A stretch of 64,000 bases of DNA from Papaver somniferum (GCF_003573695.1 NC_039362.1:194242827-194306826), one strand, 5' to 3'; positions 19,870 to 33,781 are shown, counted from the stretch's first letter. Notes: generated from the sequence alone by a model not told the origin. Made by a program: numbers and translations.

Positions 19870-21502
19870 TGATGGTTTATCAAAAGTGATTGTAGTAGTG
19901 GTAAAAACTGGGTCTTTTCAGACTTGTGAAGAAAACAATTTTTATAGATTTAAATTAAACAGGCAACTAAATAAAATAATTCAAATTTTTGGAGAAAAAC
20001 ACCAAGACTAGGATTCCACCAATGACCATTTTAATAGTAAACTCTAAATAGTTCTTATGCAATTTTATCTTTAAAATCAATTCTAATATTTGCCTCAAAT
20101 AAGTTTTTGAAGTAATAATTGTAATTAAAAAGTATAAAACATCAAAAGTTACTAAAACCCAGCATGCTTCATCAAGTCAATTCACAATTACTCAATAAAA
20201 ACTATTAATTCAATTTTAATTCGTGCAAATAATCAAATAATAATATTGCAAATAAATATAAAAATTAGAATTATACCAATAAATTACCAATAGCTTCCTC
20301 CGTCGTCTCGGCTAATGGGTTTAGCTCCTCATCCCAAAAACACACTCACAAGATAAATTCATGGCTAAAATAGATGTTTTTATTGATGATTATATGATGA
20401 AATAGGAATTAGCAACGCTGTAGTGGTGTTACAGCGCCACTGTTACAAAAGAGTATGGTAATTTAAGACTGCTGTAAACGATAACTATCTACTGCTGTGA
20501 AACAACGACAGTGGTATGACAATAAGTCTGCTGAAGAACGACTGACTCTGCGAGTCTGTTCTTCGTGTTCTTCAGAAGCTTTAATGGCAGCAGCAGCAGC
20601 AGCGTTGTCTCCTCTATAATTGCTTCTCCTAGGCTCTCATCGACTCTAAACTCTCTCCTAAAGGTTTCTAACCTTTCTTTAATGTAAACCAACACTTATA
20701 TATCCTTCAGATTCCCTAGAAACTCGATCAAATTCGAGAATAAATCTCTTATTCTTCACGTGCAGTTTGAACAATAATTCCATCTGTCGATCTTTGTATG
20801 CGTCTGTGAGCTATTCTATTGCTCCCAAAATCTTCTCCGACTTGAACTCAACTGTTTTGAAGTATATCCCACGCAAGAATATCTCCCAAATCTTTCAAAC
20901 CAATTCAAAACCCTAAACAGGGACCGTGTGCACTGTCTTGACTTTGTGTGGATTTTGTGACTTATCCAGCCCAATTAGATGGGTCTAATCGCTTCTAACA
21001 GGTCCCTTATGTCTTGTAGAGTCCGCGGGTATCAAATTTGCCCATTGAATCGCCTGCTAGGTCGCTCAAATCCTTGATCCAAAACTGTTGACGCTGCTTC
21101 CTTTTTTCCCGCCAAAATTTTCTTTTGAATTTGAGAAGTTGACCTCCCCTTATCTGTGGATGGTATCCCTTTAGCAGATGCCTGGAAATGGGTCACCCCC
21201 TTAGTAATTAGGCTACCCCTTATCCAAAATCAAGGGTCCGTATAGCAAGTGTCCTCTAGGGCATTTTCCGCACTTTTTTCGGGATTCCTCCGGGATATTT
21301 CTGGGATACTTCCGGTACACTTCTGAGGCGCTTCCGGTACGTTATCAACGGAGGTCCAAATGCCACATTTTTAGCCAAATTCGCCGCAAGAGATTATTTT
21401 CCAAAAACACCTACAAATACATAAAATAACCAAATAAGTACAATATCGAGTACTAACAATATATACAAATGAGCTATATTAGACACATAAATGCGTCTAT
21501 CA
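19870..21502 (-). repeat. D array LTR3, full length (1633 bp)
   Basis: From TGATAGACGC at 21502 to about 19870. Almost identical to LTR1 and LTR4, including the TATA box TATATAAG at about 20702-20695 and the 68-codon frame 20695-20489. The first 20 plus-strand bases (TGATGGTTTATCAAAAG) resemble LTR2 rather than LTR1, suggesting a recombination join at the edge. Confidence 0.8.
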
Positions 21503-22828
21503 AATACCCCCAAACTTATTATTTGCTAGTCCCGAGAAAATCAAAACTACAAAATAAAATCCTAACTCACTGTCGCAGGCATCGTCGATTGGATTTAGCG
21601 TATGCAATAAGCCTTTAAACCCCTAGGTGGCCCTAGTGGCCGAGTTATAGTCTCGGGAGGGCTTACCAGAGATATACCCACAAAACATGTACTCCAGACC
21701 TTAGCTATCTACACAGAATCTTGGAAGGCACTAAAGAATCTCCTTGGTTGGCATACTTATTGACTACAGGAAGAAGTACCCTGATGCGAAATTCCAATTG
21801 CTGTACACGAGTTTGCACTCAAGCATACTAAAATTCATATAAAGTGACAGAGCTCTACTCAGATAGTTGCACTATGGACATCATATTCGGAGTCAAAACT
21901 AATCACATGGATAGATCAAGAAGATGGATATAGAAAACATAGATGGTTTTGATGTTTACTAAGTGAACGACGTTTCCCATATCTGTCTGAAGGCCTCCGC
22001 CAAAATGAACCTATCCTAATGGATTGAGATACTAGTCTGACTAATATCAACACATTGGCATATAAAAGGGTACCAGTGGTCGATAACCTAACTCTAGGTC
22101 AACACAACTGGCATATACAAGGGTACCAGTGGTCGACTTTATTGAATTTATTCCTTTTGGTCAAATGGTCTGATCTCAATTTCTTTCTTCTTTCATTTTT
22201 TTTTTCTACTTTTTTTTTTCTTTTTTCATCTCTTTTTCTTTTTCAACTTTTTTTTTTCATGGTATCTCAATCACTCTAATTCACCCTAGCATTGGTAACA
22301 ACTTGAATCGTGGGCCCCACCTATCACTTAGAGAAACATAGTTTAAAAACAAAATAAAATAAAAATAGAAGTGAAAAGGACTCAACGAGATATGGTGAAA
22401 CTATCATGTTATTTCTAACATCTGAGCTCTGTGCTTTTATGAATAGACTCTTTAGATGTTTCCATCTAATCAGATTGGTTCCTCAAACTCCTACAATCAA
22501 AATGCTTCCATCCACTTAGATTAGTTAGTGCAATCCTCAATAGGCATAAATTTCTAGGCTCTGGAGTTTATTTATTGCAACTAAAAGCTAACAAAAAGTG
22601 TTTCTTCCCCACCCCCAAACTTAAATCTTACATTGTCCTCAATGTTCTAAGGATGAAAATAAAAGCATGAACAAGGAGAAACTATTACCACTGGAGGGAA
22701 AAGAAATAAGGAAGGATATTACCATATCACATGAACGCGGGAGCCTCCCAGTAAATGCTAAATTTATAGTCATTAGCTAGTCGAAAGTCGTATACCAATA
22801 GTCGAAAAGAATACCTCAAAAAGAATTT
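21503..22828 (-). other. D segment 3, 3' non-coding internal region
   Basis: No gene. Near copy of segment 1, but with the 53-bp GGTACCAGTGGTCGA block duplicated (about 22055-22135) and a short local duplication of GTCGTATACCAATAGTCGAA (22786 and 22841). Starts with the polypurine tract complement. Confidence 0.6.
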
Positions 22829-23857
22829 TCACCTTCCAAAGTCGTATACCAATAGTCGAAATAATTGTGGGTCCATAAGACCAAATAGAACTGCCACAAA
22901 TAGGAGACAAATGCTCAAGATCAGAAAAATGAGCAGATAGAGCACAACCTGATCTAAAGTTTCTCGCAAGACAACTGGATTTATCTGAGGTGCCCACTTG
23001 GGCTTCATATGAGTGTCTCGGCAAACAGATTCATCCGAAAAAGGGGTCTCTAACATTTGGATTTTCTCCTGGACATTATCAGGCGGATCAGGTTGTGGAG
23101 TCTGAATACACTCAAGCGATACCTCAGATGCACTAGGCTTGAGTCCCAAGTTAGGGACTTCTATTGGGGATAATTGACAATCTCTACCCCCAAACTTAGA
23201 ATTTTGGGTGCCTCTACAATGACTAGTCACAATGTTCCTAATTTCTAGACCATCGGGTTCTTGAAAAAGGTCAATTGCTTTCTCTAAGTCATAATCAGGT
23301 GGTTCATCCTCAGCTTGCTTCATATCTTCTATGGTCCACTCTAAGGCTTCCTTATTTTCTTGAAGCACGGTCTCTGGACTACTTTCCTGATCACTATCCA
23401 AATCGGAGGCTATAATCACAGGGAAAGACTCGGGTGGGCCTAAAAATGTATAATTAGACTCCAACTCAGGAGGCTCTTTTAAATAAGGTATTAAGATAGA
23501 CTCAGAAGCTAGTAATGGTTCGAACCTATCTTTCCATATATCAATATCTAACATAGGAACAAAATCCAACAGAGCATTTACTTGTTCAATGTTACTATCA
23601 TCGTCGAAATCCAGGCTAAAATGGGATAAACAACTCTCCAATGTATTTTCCGGTACGATGTTTGGTAATGACTCCTGAACTAAGGTTCCTATCATGTTCA
23701 CCTCTTCAATATATGTGCTATCTAGCTCAGAATGTAGCTTGTTTACATTAAAAATATTCAGCTCAATAGTCATATTACCAAAAGATAGATTCATAATACC
23801 ATTTAGACAGTTTATGATCGCATTAGACGTAGCTAAGAATGGGCGACCTAAAATCAC
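22829..23857 (-). CDS. D type-1 protein, second copy: protease C-terminus plus transmembrane module
   Basis: 342-codon frame, the near-identical partner of 10304-11332, including the ILGRPF protease end, the GTQNSKFGG block, the hydrophobic helix and DPQLFRLLVYDFGR. Differences seen by eye are QPDPPDN for QPDLPDN, QMLETPF for HMLETRF. It again follows one in-frame TAG (23870-23872). Confidence 0.65.
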   Translation of the reverse strand: MILGRPFLATSNAIINCLNGIMNLSFGNMTIELNIFNVNKLHSELDSTYIEEVNMIGTLVQESLPNIVPENTLESCLSHFSLDFDDDSNIEQVNALLDFVPMLDIDIWKDRFEPLLASESILIPYLKEPPELESNYTFLGPPESFPVIIASDLDSDQESSPETVLQENKEALEWTIEDMKQAEDEPPDYDLEKAIDLFQEPDGLEIRNIVTSHCRGTQNSKFGGRDCQLSPIEVPNLGLKPSASEVSLECIQTPQPDPPDNVQEKIQMLETPFSDESVCRDTHMKPKWAPQINPVVLRETLDQVVLYLLIFLILSICLLFVAVLFGLMDPQLFRLLVYDFGR

Positions 23858-23869
23858 AGGTATTTGGTT

Positions 23870-26053
23870 CTATGGGTCGGGGACAGGTTGGGTATCTAGG
23901 ACCACGAAATCCACTGGATAAATAAACTTGTCGACCTCAATAAGAACATCCTCGATCACACCACGAGGGATTTTAACGGACCTATCAGCTAACTGGAGTG
24001 TTATCTGGGTAGGTTTCATCTCACCAAGTCCTAGCTTAAGGTACACATGGTATGACAGTAAGTTCACACTGGCTCCTAAGTCAAGCAACGCTTTCTCAAC
24101 ACGGTACTTACCTATTGTACATGAAATGGTAGGGGACCCTGGGTTTTTATACTTAGGAGTAGTGGTATTCTGAATAATAGAACTCACATGACTAGCTATG
24201 AAGGCTTTCTTCTGGACACTGAGCTTACGCTTTCGCGTACACAAGTCCTTAAGGAACTTGGCATAAGAGGGAATCTGCCTAATTGCATCTAATAATGGAA
24301 GGTTGATATTAACCTGCTTAAAAACCTCCAATATATCATTAAAGTTGGACTCCCTCTTAGTCGGAACTAGCAGCTGGGGAAACGGGGCTCTGGGAACAAA
24401 GTGAGGCTCAACAGGACCCTCATTGGTCTCTTTGGAGACTCTATCAGTCTCCTCATTTTCTGGCTCAGCAGGGTGAACTACAGCATGTTCATTATCAGGC
24501 ATGGCGACCTTGTTGTCAACTTTCTTTCCACTTCTTAGGGTTGTGACAGCATTCACATGATTGTACGATTTCTCTCCTCTAGGGTTAGGATCAGTATGAC
24601 TAGGGAACCTTCCATCCTCTCTCTCACTTATAAACTTAGCTATTTGTCCTACTTGAAGTTCTAACTTGGCAAGACTCTGGGAAGTATTCTTCAATTCTTG
24701 CCTAGTTTCTTGTTGAAAGCTCATGTGGTTCTTTGTTAGCATTTCATGGTTATTTGCTAACATAGTGAGAGTATCCTCTAAGGTAGAGATCTTTTTCTCG
24801 GAAGTGTTCTGAAACTGGGTTTGACCTGAAGAGTTCTTAAAACCAAAACCTGGGGGAGGCTGAGAATTGCTAGACTGGCCTTGACTCTGGCCCTTAGACC
24901 AAGAGAAATTAGGATGGTTTCTCCAACCAGGGTTGTAGGTTTCTGAGTATGGGTCAAACTTCTGACGGTTCTCAAACCTAGAGTTGTTATAGACAGCATG
25001 GGCTTGCTCTTCACTAACCTGACCTTCCCAAAAAGAATTATCTGGCTCTATTCCACAACTAGAGACTTGAGAGGCTCTATTAGGTTCAACAAGGGACCTA
25101 TTTTTAGTCTGACCCATTTCTAAAGCTTCTAACCTTCTGGATAAAGCAGCAAACTTAGCATCTGACGCAAAACTCGTATCTACCATATTGGTGCTACTTC
25201 TATTGACCAAGAGTCTTTTAGGGGGTTCAACACAAGATTCCCACTGTTGGGATTTTTCAGCGATAGCTCCTAAGAAGGCAAAAGCATCATCAGCATTTTT
25301 ACTAGTGAACTCACCAGCGCACATAGACTCAACCATGGCTTTGGTCGAATAGTCTAAACCATCATAAATAATCTGTACAAGTTTCATATTATCAAATCCA
25401 TGGTGAGGACACTGAGATAGGAGATCATTGAATCGCTCTAAAAACCTATAAAGAGACTCTCCCTCTTGTTGCACACTAGCACTAATTTTCTGCCTAACAG
25501 CTGCAGTTTTATGCTTAGGGTAGAATTTCATATAGAAGGCAGCAATAAGTTCCTGCCATGTTTCTATGGATTCAGACGGTAGGTTATTAAGCCAGGTCTT
25601 GGCTTTATCTCTCAAGGAAAAGGGAAACATTTTAAGTTTCAAGACTTCATCAGTAAGGTCTTTTATTCTAATTGTCCCACAGATTTCCTCAAAGTCCCTA
25701 ATATGAAAATAAGGGTTCTCATCATCTTTTCCTAAGAATATAGGGATCATCTGAAGAATACTAGGTTTTATCTCGAAATTAGCCGTAGTGGCTGGCAATT
25801 TAATGCATGAAGCTCGGTTGGTCCTAGTTGGGAACATGTAATCTTTCAAAGTTGCCATCGCTGGCACAACAGAAGTACTAGGGGTACTTTTATCACTCAG
25901 AGATAAATTCTCAAAACTGAAGTTTCCAAAAACAGGGCTCTCCAAAGAAGAGTCTTCGAGCTCCCTGCTTAAATCAGAAGAACTACTAGGTTTTTCGCTA
26001 ATCAATCGACCTAGAGTATCTCTTTTCCAAGCCCTATTAACAAAATCGGGCAT
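23870..26053 (-). CDS. D type-1 gag-protease polyprotein, second copy
   Basis: 727-codon frame parallel to 11345-13528, offset 12525 bp. Gag domain, DLGAS protease loop, absence of the CCHC knuckle and the closing TAG are all the same. A few substitutions are visible (for example NFEIKPS for NFKIKPS, KFYPKHK for KFYPEHK, RQELKNTSQ for RKELKNNSQ). No frameshift or extra stop in either copy, which fits recent duplication. Confidence 0.8.
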   Translation of the reverse strand: MPDFVNRAWKRDTLGRLISEKPSSSSDLSRELEDSSLESPVFGNFSFENLSLSDKSTPSTSVVPAMATLKDYMFPTRTNRASCIKLPATTANFEIKPSILQMIPIFLGKDDENPYFHIRDFEEICGTIRIKDLTDEVLKLKMFPFSLRDKAKTWLNNLPSESIETWQELIAAFYMKFYPKHKTAAVRQKISASVQQEGESLYRFLERFNDLLSQCPHHGFDNMKLVQIIYDGLDYSTKAMVESMCAGEFTSKNADDAFAFLGAIAEKSQQWESCVEPPKRLLVNRSSTNMVDTSFASDAKFAALSRRLEALEMGQTKNRSLVEPNRASQVSSCGIEPDNSFWEGQVSEEQAHAVYNNSRFENRQKFDPYSETYNPGWRNHPNFSWSKGQSQGQSSNSQPPPGFGFKNSSGQTQFQNTSEKKISTLEDTLTMLANNHEMLTKNHMSFQQETRQELKNTSQSLAKLELQVGQIAKFISEREDGRFPSHTDPNPRGEKSYNHVNAVTTLRSGKKVDNKVAMPDNEHAVVHPAEPENEETDRVSKETNEGPVEPHFVPRAPFPQLLVPTKRESNFNDILEVFKQVNINLPLLDAIRQIPSYAKFLKDLCTRKRKLSVQKKAFIASHVSSIIQNTTTPKYKNPGSPTISCTIGKYRVEKALLDLGASVNLLSYHVYLKLGLGEMKPTQITLQLADRSVKIPRGVIEDVLIEVDKFIYPVDFVVLDTQPVPDP

Positions 26054-26056
26054 ACA

Positions 26057-26676
26057 CTAAAAAGAATTCAGAAAGAAAAAAAAAATCCTAACAAGAAGGT
26101 TCTAGCAGTCACACAGCAGGCTGACTCGACTTTACCACAGCAAACCTAAAGATTTCTAGCAAACAACAAGCATGATGGCTCCACTTAGATTGTTTCTAGA
26201 CCAGCTTCTAATCCTTCGAAAGGGAATTCGTTACAATTTGAGCAAACCCCTCTGGAATCAATCCGAGTTAAAGCAAGTTGAATCGAGGCGAGGGAAGCTC
26301 AGTGGAGCTTTGATACCCAAAACCTCACCGATCCAATGCAGCGCAGTCACGCATTCAACTCGCAGTAACCGTCAAGAACTTCAAGGTGTGCTTAAAAGAG
26401 TAACCAATATTTTTCGAATGATTGTCCTGTTAAGCTCGATACCCTATAGGTCTCTTTCTAGTCCAAATTTTAGGCTTAGGTTCGCTTTAGCTTTCGTTTT
26501 CCTAAGGCGGGCAAGAAGGGAGCGGTGATGAAATCCGAACCCTTATCTTATATGGTCCAGTCCTTGCCCTTTACTAGGAATTTAAAAACAGTCCATATTC
26601 AAGTCCTCAGCATATATTCACCTTAAGGAGTCCAGTAACCCGCTTGCAGGAGATTCGCGTGTGTTTAGAATTTTAC
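26057..26676 (-). other. Leader intron of D segment 3
   Basis: Same donor (GGGAG|GTAAAA, 26676) and acceptor (TTTTTAG ending at 26057) as in segment 1, three bases before the gag ATG at 26053. Confidence 0.5.
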
Positions 26677-27153
26677 CTCCCGTACCAGATGGGCGAAGAA
26701 CCGCTGAAGTCGACTCGGGCCACGACTCCTATGCCGTGTGCGAACCCGAGGGGCCGAGACGATATCGTAATCGTCGTCCTTCCCTGCAAACAGTTTATAT
26801 TTAAGGGTACCCTTCCGTAGGGTTTAAAAATAAAAATAAAAATGTCCCAAAATTAATGTCCAAAGTCCATAAAAAAAAATACAAAAGAAAAGAAAGTCTA
26901 AAAAAAATTACAAAAATAAAAATGTCTCTCTTTTTTTTCTCTCTTTTTAACAAAATAAAGAAAATCTTCTTCTTTTCGCTCCTTTAGCTTTGGTTTTCAC
27001 TCCCAAACTTTAAGTAAATCACCACAAGCTTTGGCAAATTTATCTCTCGCTCCAACTTCAAAAATCTGCAAGAAAACAAAAAAAACCAAAAACGTAAAGA
27101 AGAACAAGAATAATAATAAAAAAAATCTAAAAAAAATGCTACCTAAACAGAAA

Positions 27154-27171
27154 TCCGCGTCGGCGGCGCCA
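27154..27171 (-). promoter_or_regulatory. Primer binding site of D segment 3
   Basis: Minus strand TGGCGCCGCCGACGCGGA, same diverged tRNA-Asp complement as in segment 1, six bases from the LTR4 end CTAACA. Confidence 0.65.
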
Positions 27172-27177
27172 AAAATT

Positions 27178-28810
27178 TGTTAGTTTTTCAAATAGTGATT
27201 GTAGTAGTGGTAAAAACTGGGTCTTTTCAGACTTGTGAAGAAAATTTTTTTTATAGATTTAAATTAAACAGGCAACTAAATAAAATAATTCAAAGTTTTG
27301 GAGAAAAACACCAAGACTAGGATTCCACCAATGACCATTTTAATAGTAAACTCTAAATAGTTCTTATGCAATTTTATCTTTAAAATCAATTCTAATATTT
27401 GCCTCAAATAAGTTTTTGGAGTAATAATTGTAATTAAAAAGTATAAAACATCAAAAGTTACTAAAACCCAGCATGCTTCATCAAGTCAATTCACAATTAC
27501 TCAATAAAAACTATTAATTCAATTTTAATTCGTGCAAATAATCAAATAATAATATTGCAAATAAATATAAAAATTAGAATTATACCAATAAATTACCAAT
27601 GGCTTCCTCCGTCGTCTCGGCTAATGGGTTTAGCTCCTCATCCCAAAAACACACTCACAAGATAAATTCATGGCTAAAATAGATGTTTTTATTGATGATT
27701 ATATGATGAAATAGGAATTAGCAACGCTGTAGTGGTGTTACAGCGCCACTGTTACAAAAGAGTATGGTAATTTAAGACTGCGGTAAACGATAACTATCTA
27801 CTGCTGTGAAACAACGACAGTGGTATGACAATAAGTCTGCTGAAGAACGACTGACTCTGCGAGTCTGTTCTTCGTGTTCTTCAGAAGCTTTAATGGCAGC
27901 AGCAGCAGCAGCGTTGTCTCCTCTATAATTGCTTCTCCTAGGCTCTCATCGACTCTAAACTCTCTCCTAAAGGTTTCTAACCTTTCTTTAATGTAAACCA
28001 ACACTTATATATCCTTCAGATTTCCTAGAAACTCGATCAAATTCGAGAATAAATCTCTTATTCTTCACGTGCAGTTTGAACAATAATTCCATCTGTCGAT
28101 CTTTGTATGCGTCTGTGAGCTATTCTATTGCTCCCAAAATCTTCTCTGACTTGAACTCAACTGTTTTGAAGTATATCCCACGCAAGAATATCTCCCAAAC
28201 CTTTCAAACCAATTCAAAACCCTAAACAGGGACCGTGTGCACTGTCTTGACTTTGTGTGGATTTTGTGACTTATCCAGCCCAATTAGATGGGTCTAATCG
28301 CTTCTAACAGGTCCCTTATGTCTTGTAGAGTCCGTGGGTATCAAATTTGCCCATTGAATCGCCTGCTAGGTCGCTCAAATCCTTGATCCAAAACTGTTGA
28401 CGCTGCTGCCTTTTTTCCCGCCAAAATTTTCTTTTGAATTTGAGAAGTTGACCTCCCCTTATCTGTGGCTGGTCTCCCTTTAGCAGATGCCTGGAAATGG
28501 GTCACCCCCTTAGTAATTAGGCTACCCCTTATCCAAAATCAAGGGTCCGTATAGCAAGTGTCCTCTGGGGCATTTTCCGCACTTTTTTCGGGATTCCTCC
28601 GGGATATTTCTGGGATACTTCCGGTACACTTCTGAGGCGCTTCCGGTACGTTATCAACGGAGGTCCAAATGCTACATTTTTAGCCAAATTCGCCGAAGAG
28701 ATTATTTTCCAAAAACACCTACAAATACATAAAATAACCAAATAAGTACAATATCGAGTACTAACAATATATACAAATGAGCTATATTAGACACATAAAT
28801 GCGTCTATCA
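27178..28810 (-). repeat. D array LTR4, full length (1633 bp)
   Basis: From TGATAGACGC at 28810 to CTAACA at 27178, both termini as in LTR1. TATA box near 28011-28004 and the 68-codon frame 28004-27798 are conserved. Confidence 0.85.
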
Positions 28811-30165
<1,355 letters not shown>

Positions 30166-31668
30166 TCAACTCGTACCGTATAACAATAGCCGGAATAACT
30201 GTGGGTCTTTAAAACCAAAAAGAGCTGACAAAAGGAAACTGCAGTGAACCAAGAAAATGTACAAGACTAGCATGCCCTTACCTAGTTTCTGGATAACTAT
30301 CGCTAATTGCGGTTCAGGTTCAGGTTCTATGAAGGGGTCTAAATAGACTATTTTCCTCGGATGCATTTCCTCATAGGTAGGATTCAAATTATTAGGTCCT
30401 AGAGTCTGGAAAAACTCAGATAAGAACCTGGAATCACAAAATAACCTAAATAATTTAGGATCCTCTAAGTCAATTAGGTATGACTTACATAGTTGACCAC
30501 AGTCAGAGTAGTGGTCATTCTGAAACAAATGTGTCGATTCTAATTTCCTAAAGTACTTAGGCTTAGTCTCAGAACTTAATAAGTAACACATTTGAAATCT
30601 ATACGTTCCCACAATTGGAAGAAAACTATTTGGTGGGAAAACAAAGTCAATTTGGGTATCATAGCCTGGGCAAACCACATCAACCAGAGGATGGGTTTCT
30701 AACGACTGAACTTTTTTCATGACATCATTAGGTTCGGGAAACCTAGTATGAAGATAATCTTGTAAGATGGTTGAGGCATGGATATCACGTCCTATGTGAG
30801 GGGACTTTCTGAGAGTTAAAGGTAAAGCACTAGGAAAGTGATAATCACCCCCAAACTTAGAGTTTTCAGTGTCTCTAGTTAGACTAGCCACAATCTCCCT
30901 AATTTCTAGGTCATCAGATTCCTGAAAATGGGCAATTGATTCTTCTAAGTTGTAATATTGCAGTGTATCCTCATTAATCTCTACGAGTTCATCTAAGACT
31001 ATTGTTTCTAAATCGTACGACTCTGAAACAGTATTCTCAGGGTAAAACCGTTCCTCGAAACCATCATCGATTACAGTTTCTAAATCGTTCGACTCGAAAA
31101 CAGTAGTCTCAAGATAAACCGGTTCCTCTAAACCTTTATCGGATTCGTAAACAGGAAAAACTACATCGTCTAAAACAGTGGAATCCCTAATCAAATCCTC
31201 GTCCTTTTGAATAGGTGAATAATCATAATAATTATTTGGATTTGAACTAGAAATAATATAATCATTATAAAGCTCAATTGGATTACTAGATTCCTGATTA
31301 CTATGCCTACATATTTCAGATTCTTCATCACTACTATCCTCATCATCATAATAGTACGAAGATGATTGAACCTTATCTAAATAAGTAGTGTTACCAATTA
31401 TAACCTCGTTATCTTGATACCTTAGTGCTGCTGTTGATAAGCGACGCTGGTATTCTGCTGTTGAAGAACGACGCAGGTGTACTGCTGCTAGCACTGTTGA
31501 AGAACGACGGTCCTGGAGGGTCCGTTCTTCGTCTTCTTCTTCCTTCTCGAGCAGCAGCAGGAAGCTTTCCTGCAGCTTCCTGTTCTTCGTCTTCCAGCCT
31601 CTCTGCTGCGTCTCTGTGGTCTCTAAACTTCCCCAAACTTCTTGATAAAACTTTCTCTCACTTCCCAC
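30166..31668 (-). CDS. D type-2 protein variant, chimeric N-terminus from LTR
   Basis: 500-codon frame. From about residue 93 (TTYLDKVQSSSYYYDDEDSS) to the end it is the type-2 protein, roughly 90 percent identical to 17303-18940, with an extra repeat of a 'FESNDLETV / SESYDLETIV' segment and the same C-terminal helix and DPQLFRLLLYG tail. The first about 90 residues (MGSERKFYQE, then Leu/Glu-rich and SSTAEYQRRLSTA stretches) are translated from LTR5, because the normal N-terminus, leader and PBS have been deleted. The ATG at 31668 lies only 6 bp from the LTR TATA box, so a transcript from that box would probably start downstream of this ATG. Likely a deletion derivative, not a designed gene. 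Confidence 0.5.
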   Translation of the reverse strand: MGSERKFYQEVWGSLETTETQQRGWKTKNRKLQESFLLLLEKEEEDEERTLQDRRSSTVLAAVHLRRSSTAEYQRRLSTAALRYQDNEVIIGNTTYLDKVQSSSYYYDDEDSSDEESEICRHSNQESSNPIELYNDYIISSSNPNNYYDYSPIQKDEDLIRDSTVLDDVVFPVYESDKGLEEPVYLETTVFESNDLETVIDDGFEERFYPENTVSESYDLETIVLDELVEINEDTLQYYNLEESIAHFQESDDLEIREIVASLTRDTENSKFGGDYHFPSALPLTLRKSPHIGRDIHASTILQDYLHTRFPEPNDVMKKVQSLETHPLVDVVCPGYDTQIDFVFPPNSFLPIVGTYRFQMCYLLSSETKPKYFRKLESTHLFQNDHYSDCGQLCKSYLIDLEDPKLFRLFCDSRFLSEFFQTLGPNNLNPTYEEMHPRKIVYLDPFIEPEPEPQLAIVIQKLGKGMLVLYIFLVHCSFLLSALFGFKDPQLFRLLLYGTS

Positions 31669-32477
31669 CAGCCTTTATATACCAATAGGGTCCAAATAAC
31701 TCGATTAAATCCGAGTTTATCTCCCTTTTTTCTTCACGTGCAGTTGAGAGAGAAATCTCTTTTCTGTTGCTTTGTACGCGTCTTCTGGCAATTTCTTACG
31801 CTCCAAAATTCTCCTAATCCTTAAACAAGACTAAATACACTTTACTTCAACGTAAAACTCTCCCAGAATCTCTAAATATATTTGAAAACTTCACAGAGAA
31901 CACATATTCTGTTTGGACTTTGATCGCTTCTCACGGCCATTCCAGCCCAATTCGATCAGCCCAATCACTTGCATAGGGTCTGTTTAGGTCTAACAGGATT
32001 ATCCCAACTGATTTCCGGTGTTTAATCGCATTAAAACTCCTCCAATAATCGAACCAAAATCTGCCAGACGCTGCATGCATTTTCCCGCCAAAATTTGCTT
32101 TTAAATTTGAGAAGTTGACCTCCCCTTATCTGTGGCTGGTCTCCCTTTAGCAGATGCCTGGAAATGGGTCACCCCTTAGTAATTAGGTTACCCCTTATCC
32201 AAAATCAAGGGTCCGTATAGCAAGTGTCCTCTGGGGCATTTTCCGCACTTTTTTCGGGGTTCCTCCGGGGTATTTCTGGGATACTTCCGGTACACTTCTG
32301 AGGCGCTTCTGGTACGTTATCAACGGAGGTCCAAATGCCACATTTTTAGCCAAATTCGCCGCAAGAGATTATTTTCCAAAAACACCTACAAATACATAAA
32401 ATAACCAAATAAGTACAATATCGAGTACTAACAATATATACAAATGAGCTATATTAGACACATAAATGCGTCTATCA
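31415..32477 (-). repeat. D array LTR5, truncated and chimeric
   Basis: From TGATAGACGC at 32477 leftward it matches LTR1 to about 32090; the rest to about 31415 is a diverged relative with the same order of landmarks (TTCACGTGCAGTT, TATA box TATATAAA at 31681-31674, the GAAGAACGAC and CAGCAGCAG blocks). It breaks directly into the type-2 coding sequence, so about 600 bp of LTR end plus PBS and leader are missing. Confidence 0.65.
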
Positions 32478-33781
32478 AATACCCCCAAACTTATTATTTG
32501 CTAGTCCCGAGCAAATCAAAACTACAAAATAAAATCCTAACTCACTGTCGCAGGCATCGTCGATTGGATTTAGCGTATGCAATAAGCCTTTAAACCCCTA
32601 GGTGGCCCTAGTGGCCGAGTTATAGTCTCGGGAGGGCTTACCAGAGATATACCCACAAAACATGTACTCCAGACCTTAGCTATCTACACAGAATCTTGGA
32701 AGGCACTAAAGAATCTCCTTGGTTGGCATACTTATTGACTACAGGAAGAAGTACCCTGATGCGAAATTCCAATTGCTGTACACGAGTTTGCACTCAAGCA
32801 TACTAAAATTCATATAAAGTGACAGAGCTCTACTCAGATAGTTGCACTATGGACATCATATTCGGAGTCAAAACTAATCACATGGATAGATCAAGAAGAT
32901 GGATATAGAAAACATAGATGGTTTTGATGTTTACTAAGTGAACGACGTTTCCCATATCTGTCTGAAGGCCTCCGCCAAAATGAACCTATCCTAATGGATT
33001 GAGATACTAGTCTGACTAATATCAACACATTGGCATATACAAGGGTACCAGTGGTCGATAACCTAACTCTAGGTCAACACAACTGGCATATACAAGGGTA
33101 CCAGTGGTCGACTTTATTGAATTTATTCCTTTTGGTCAAATGGTCTGGTCTCAATTTCTTTCTTCTTTCATTTTTTTTTTCTACTTTTTTTTTTCTTTTT
33201 TCATCTCTTTTTGTTTTTCAACTTTTTTTTTTTCATGGTATCTCAATCACTCTAATTCACCCTAGCATTGGTAACAACTTGAATCGTGGGCCCCACCTAT
33301 CACTTAGAGAAACATAGTTTAAAAACAAAATAAAATAAAAATAGAAGTGAAAAGGACTCAACGAGATATGGTGAAACTATCATGTTATTTCTAACATCTG
33401 AGCTCTGTACTTTTATGAATAGACTCTTTAGATGTTTCCATCTAATCAGATTGGTTCCTCAAACTCCTACAATCAAAATGCTTTCATCCACTTAGATTAG
33501 TTAGTGCAATCCTCAATAGGCATAAATTTCTAGGCTCTGGAGTTTATTTATTGCAACTAAAAGCTAACAAAAAGTGTTTCTTCCCCACCCCCAAACTTAA
33601 ATCTTACATTGTCCTCAATGTTCTAAGGATGAAAATAAAAGCATGAACAAGGAGAAACTATTACCACTGGAGGGAAAAGAAATAAGGAAGGATATTACCG
33701 TATCACATGAACGCGGGAGCCTCCCAGTAAATGCTAAATTTATAGTCATTAGCTAGACATCAAATACCTCAAAAAGAATTT
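32478..33781 (-). other. D segment 5, 3' non-coding internal region
   Basis: No gene. Polypurine tract complement at the left, duplicated 53-bp block, T-rich tracts, hairpin plus AAGTTTGGGGGT motif near 33590-33622. Same order as segment 3. Confidence 0.6.
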
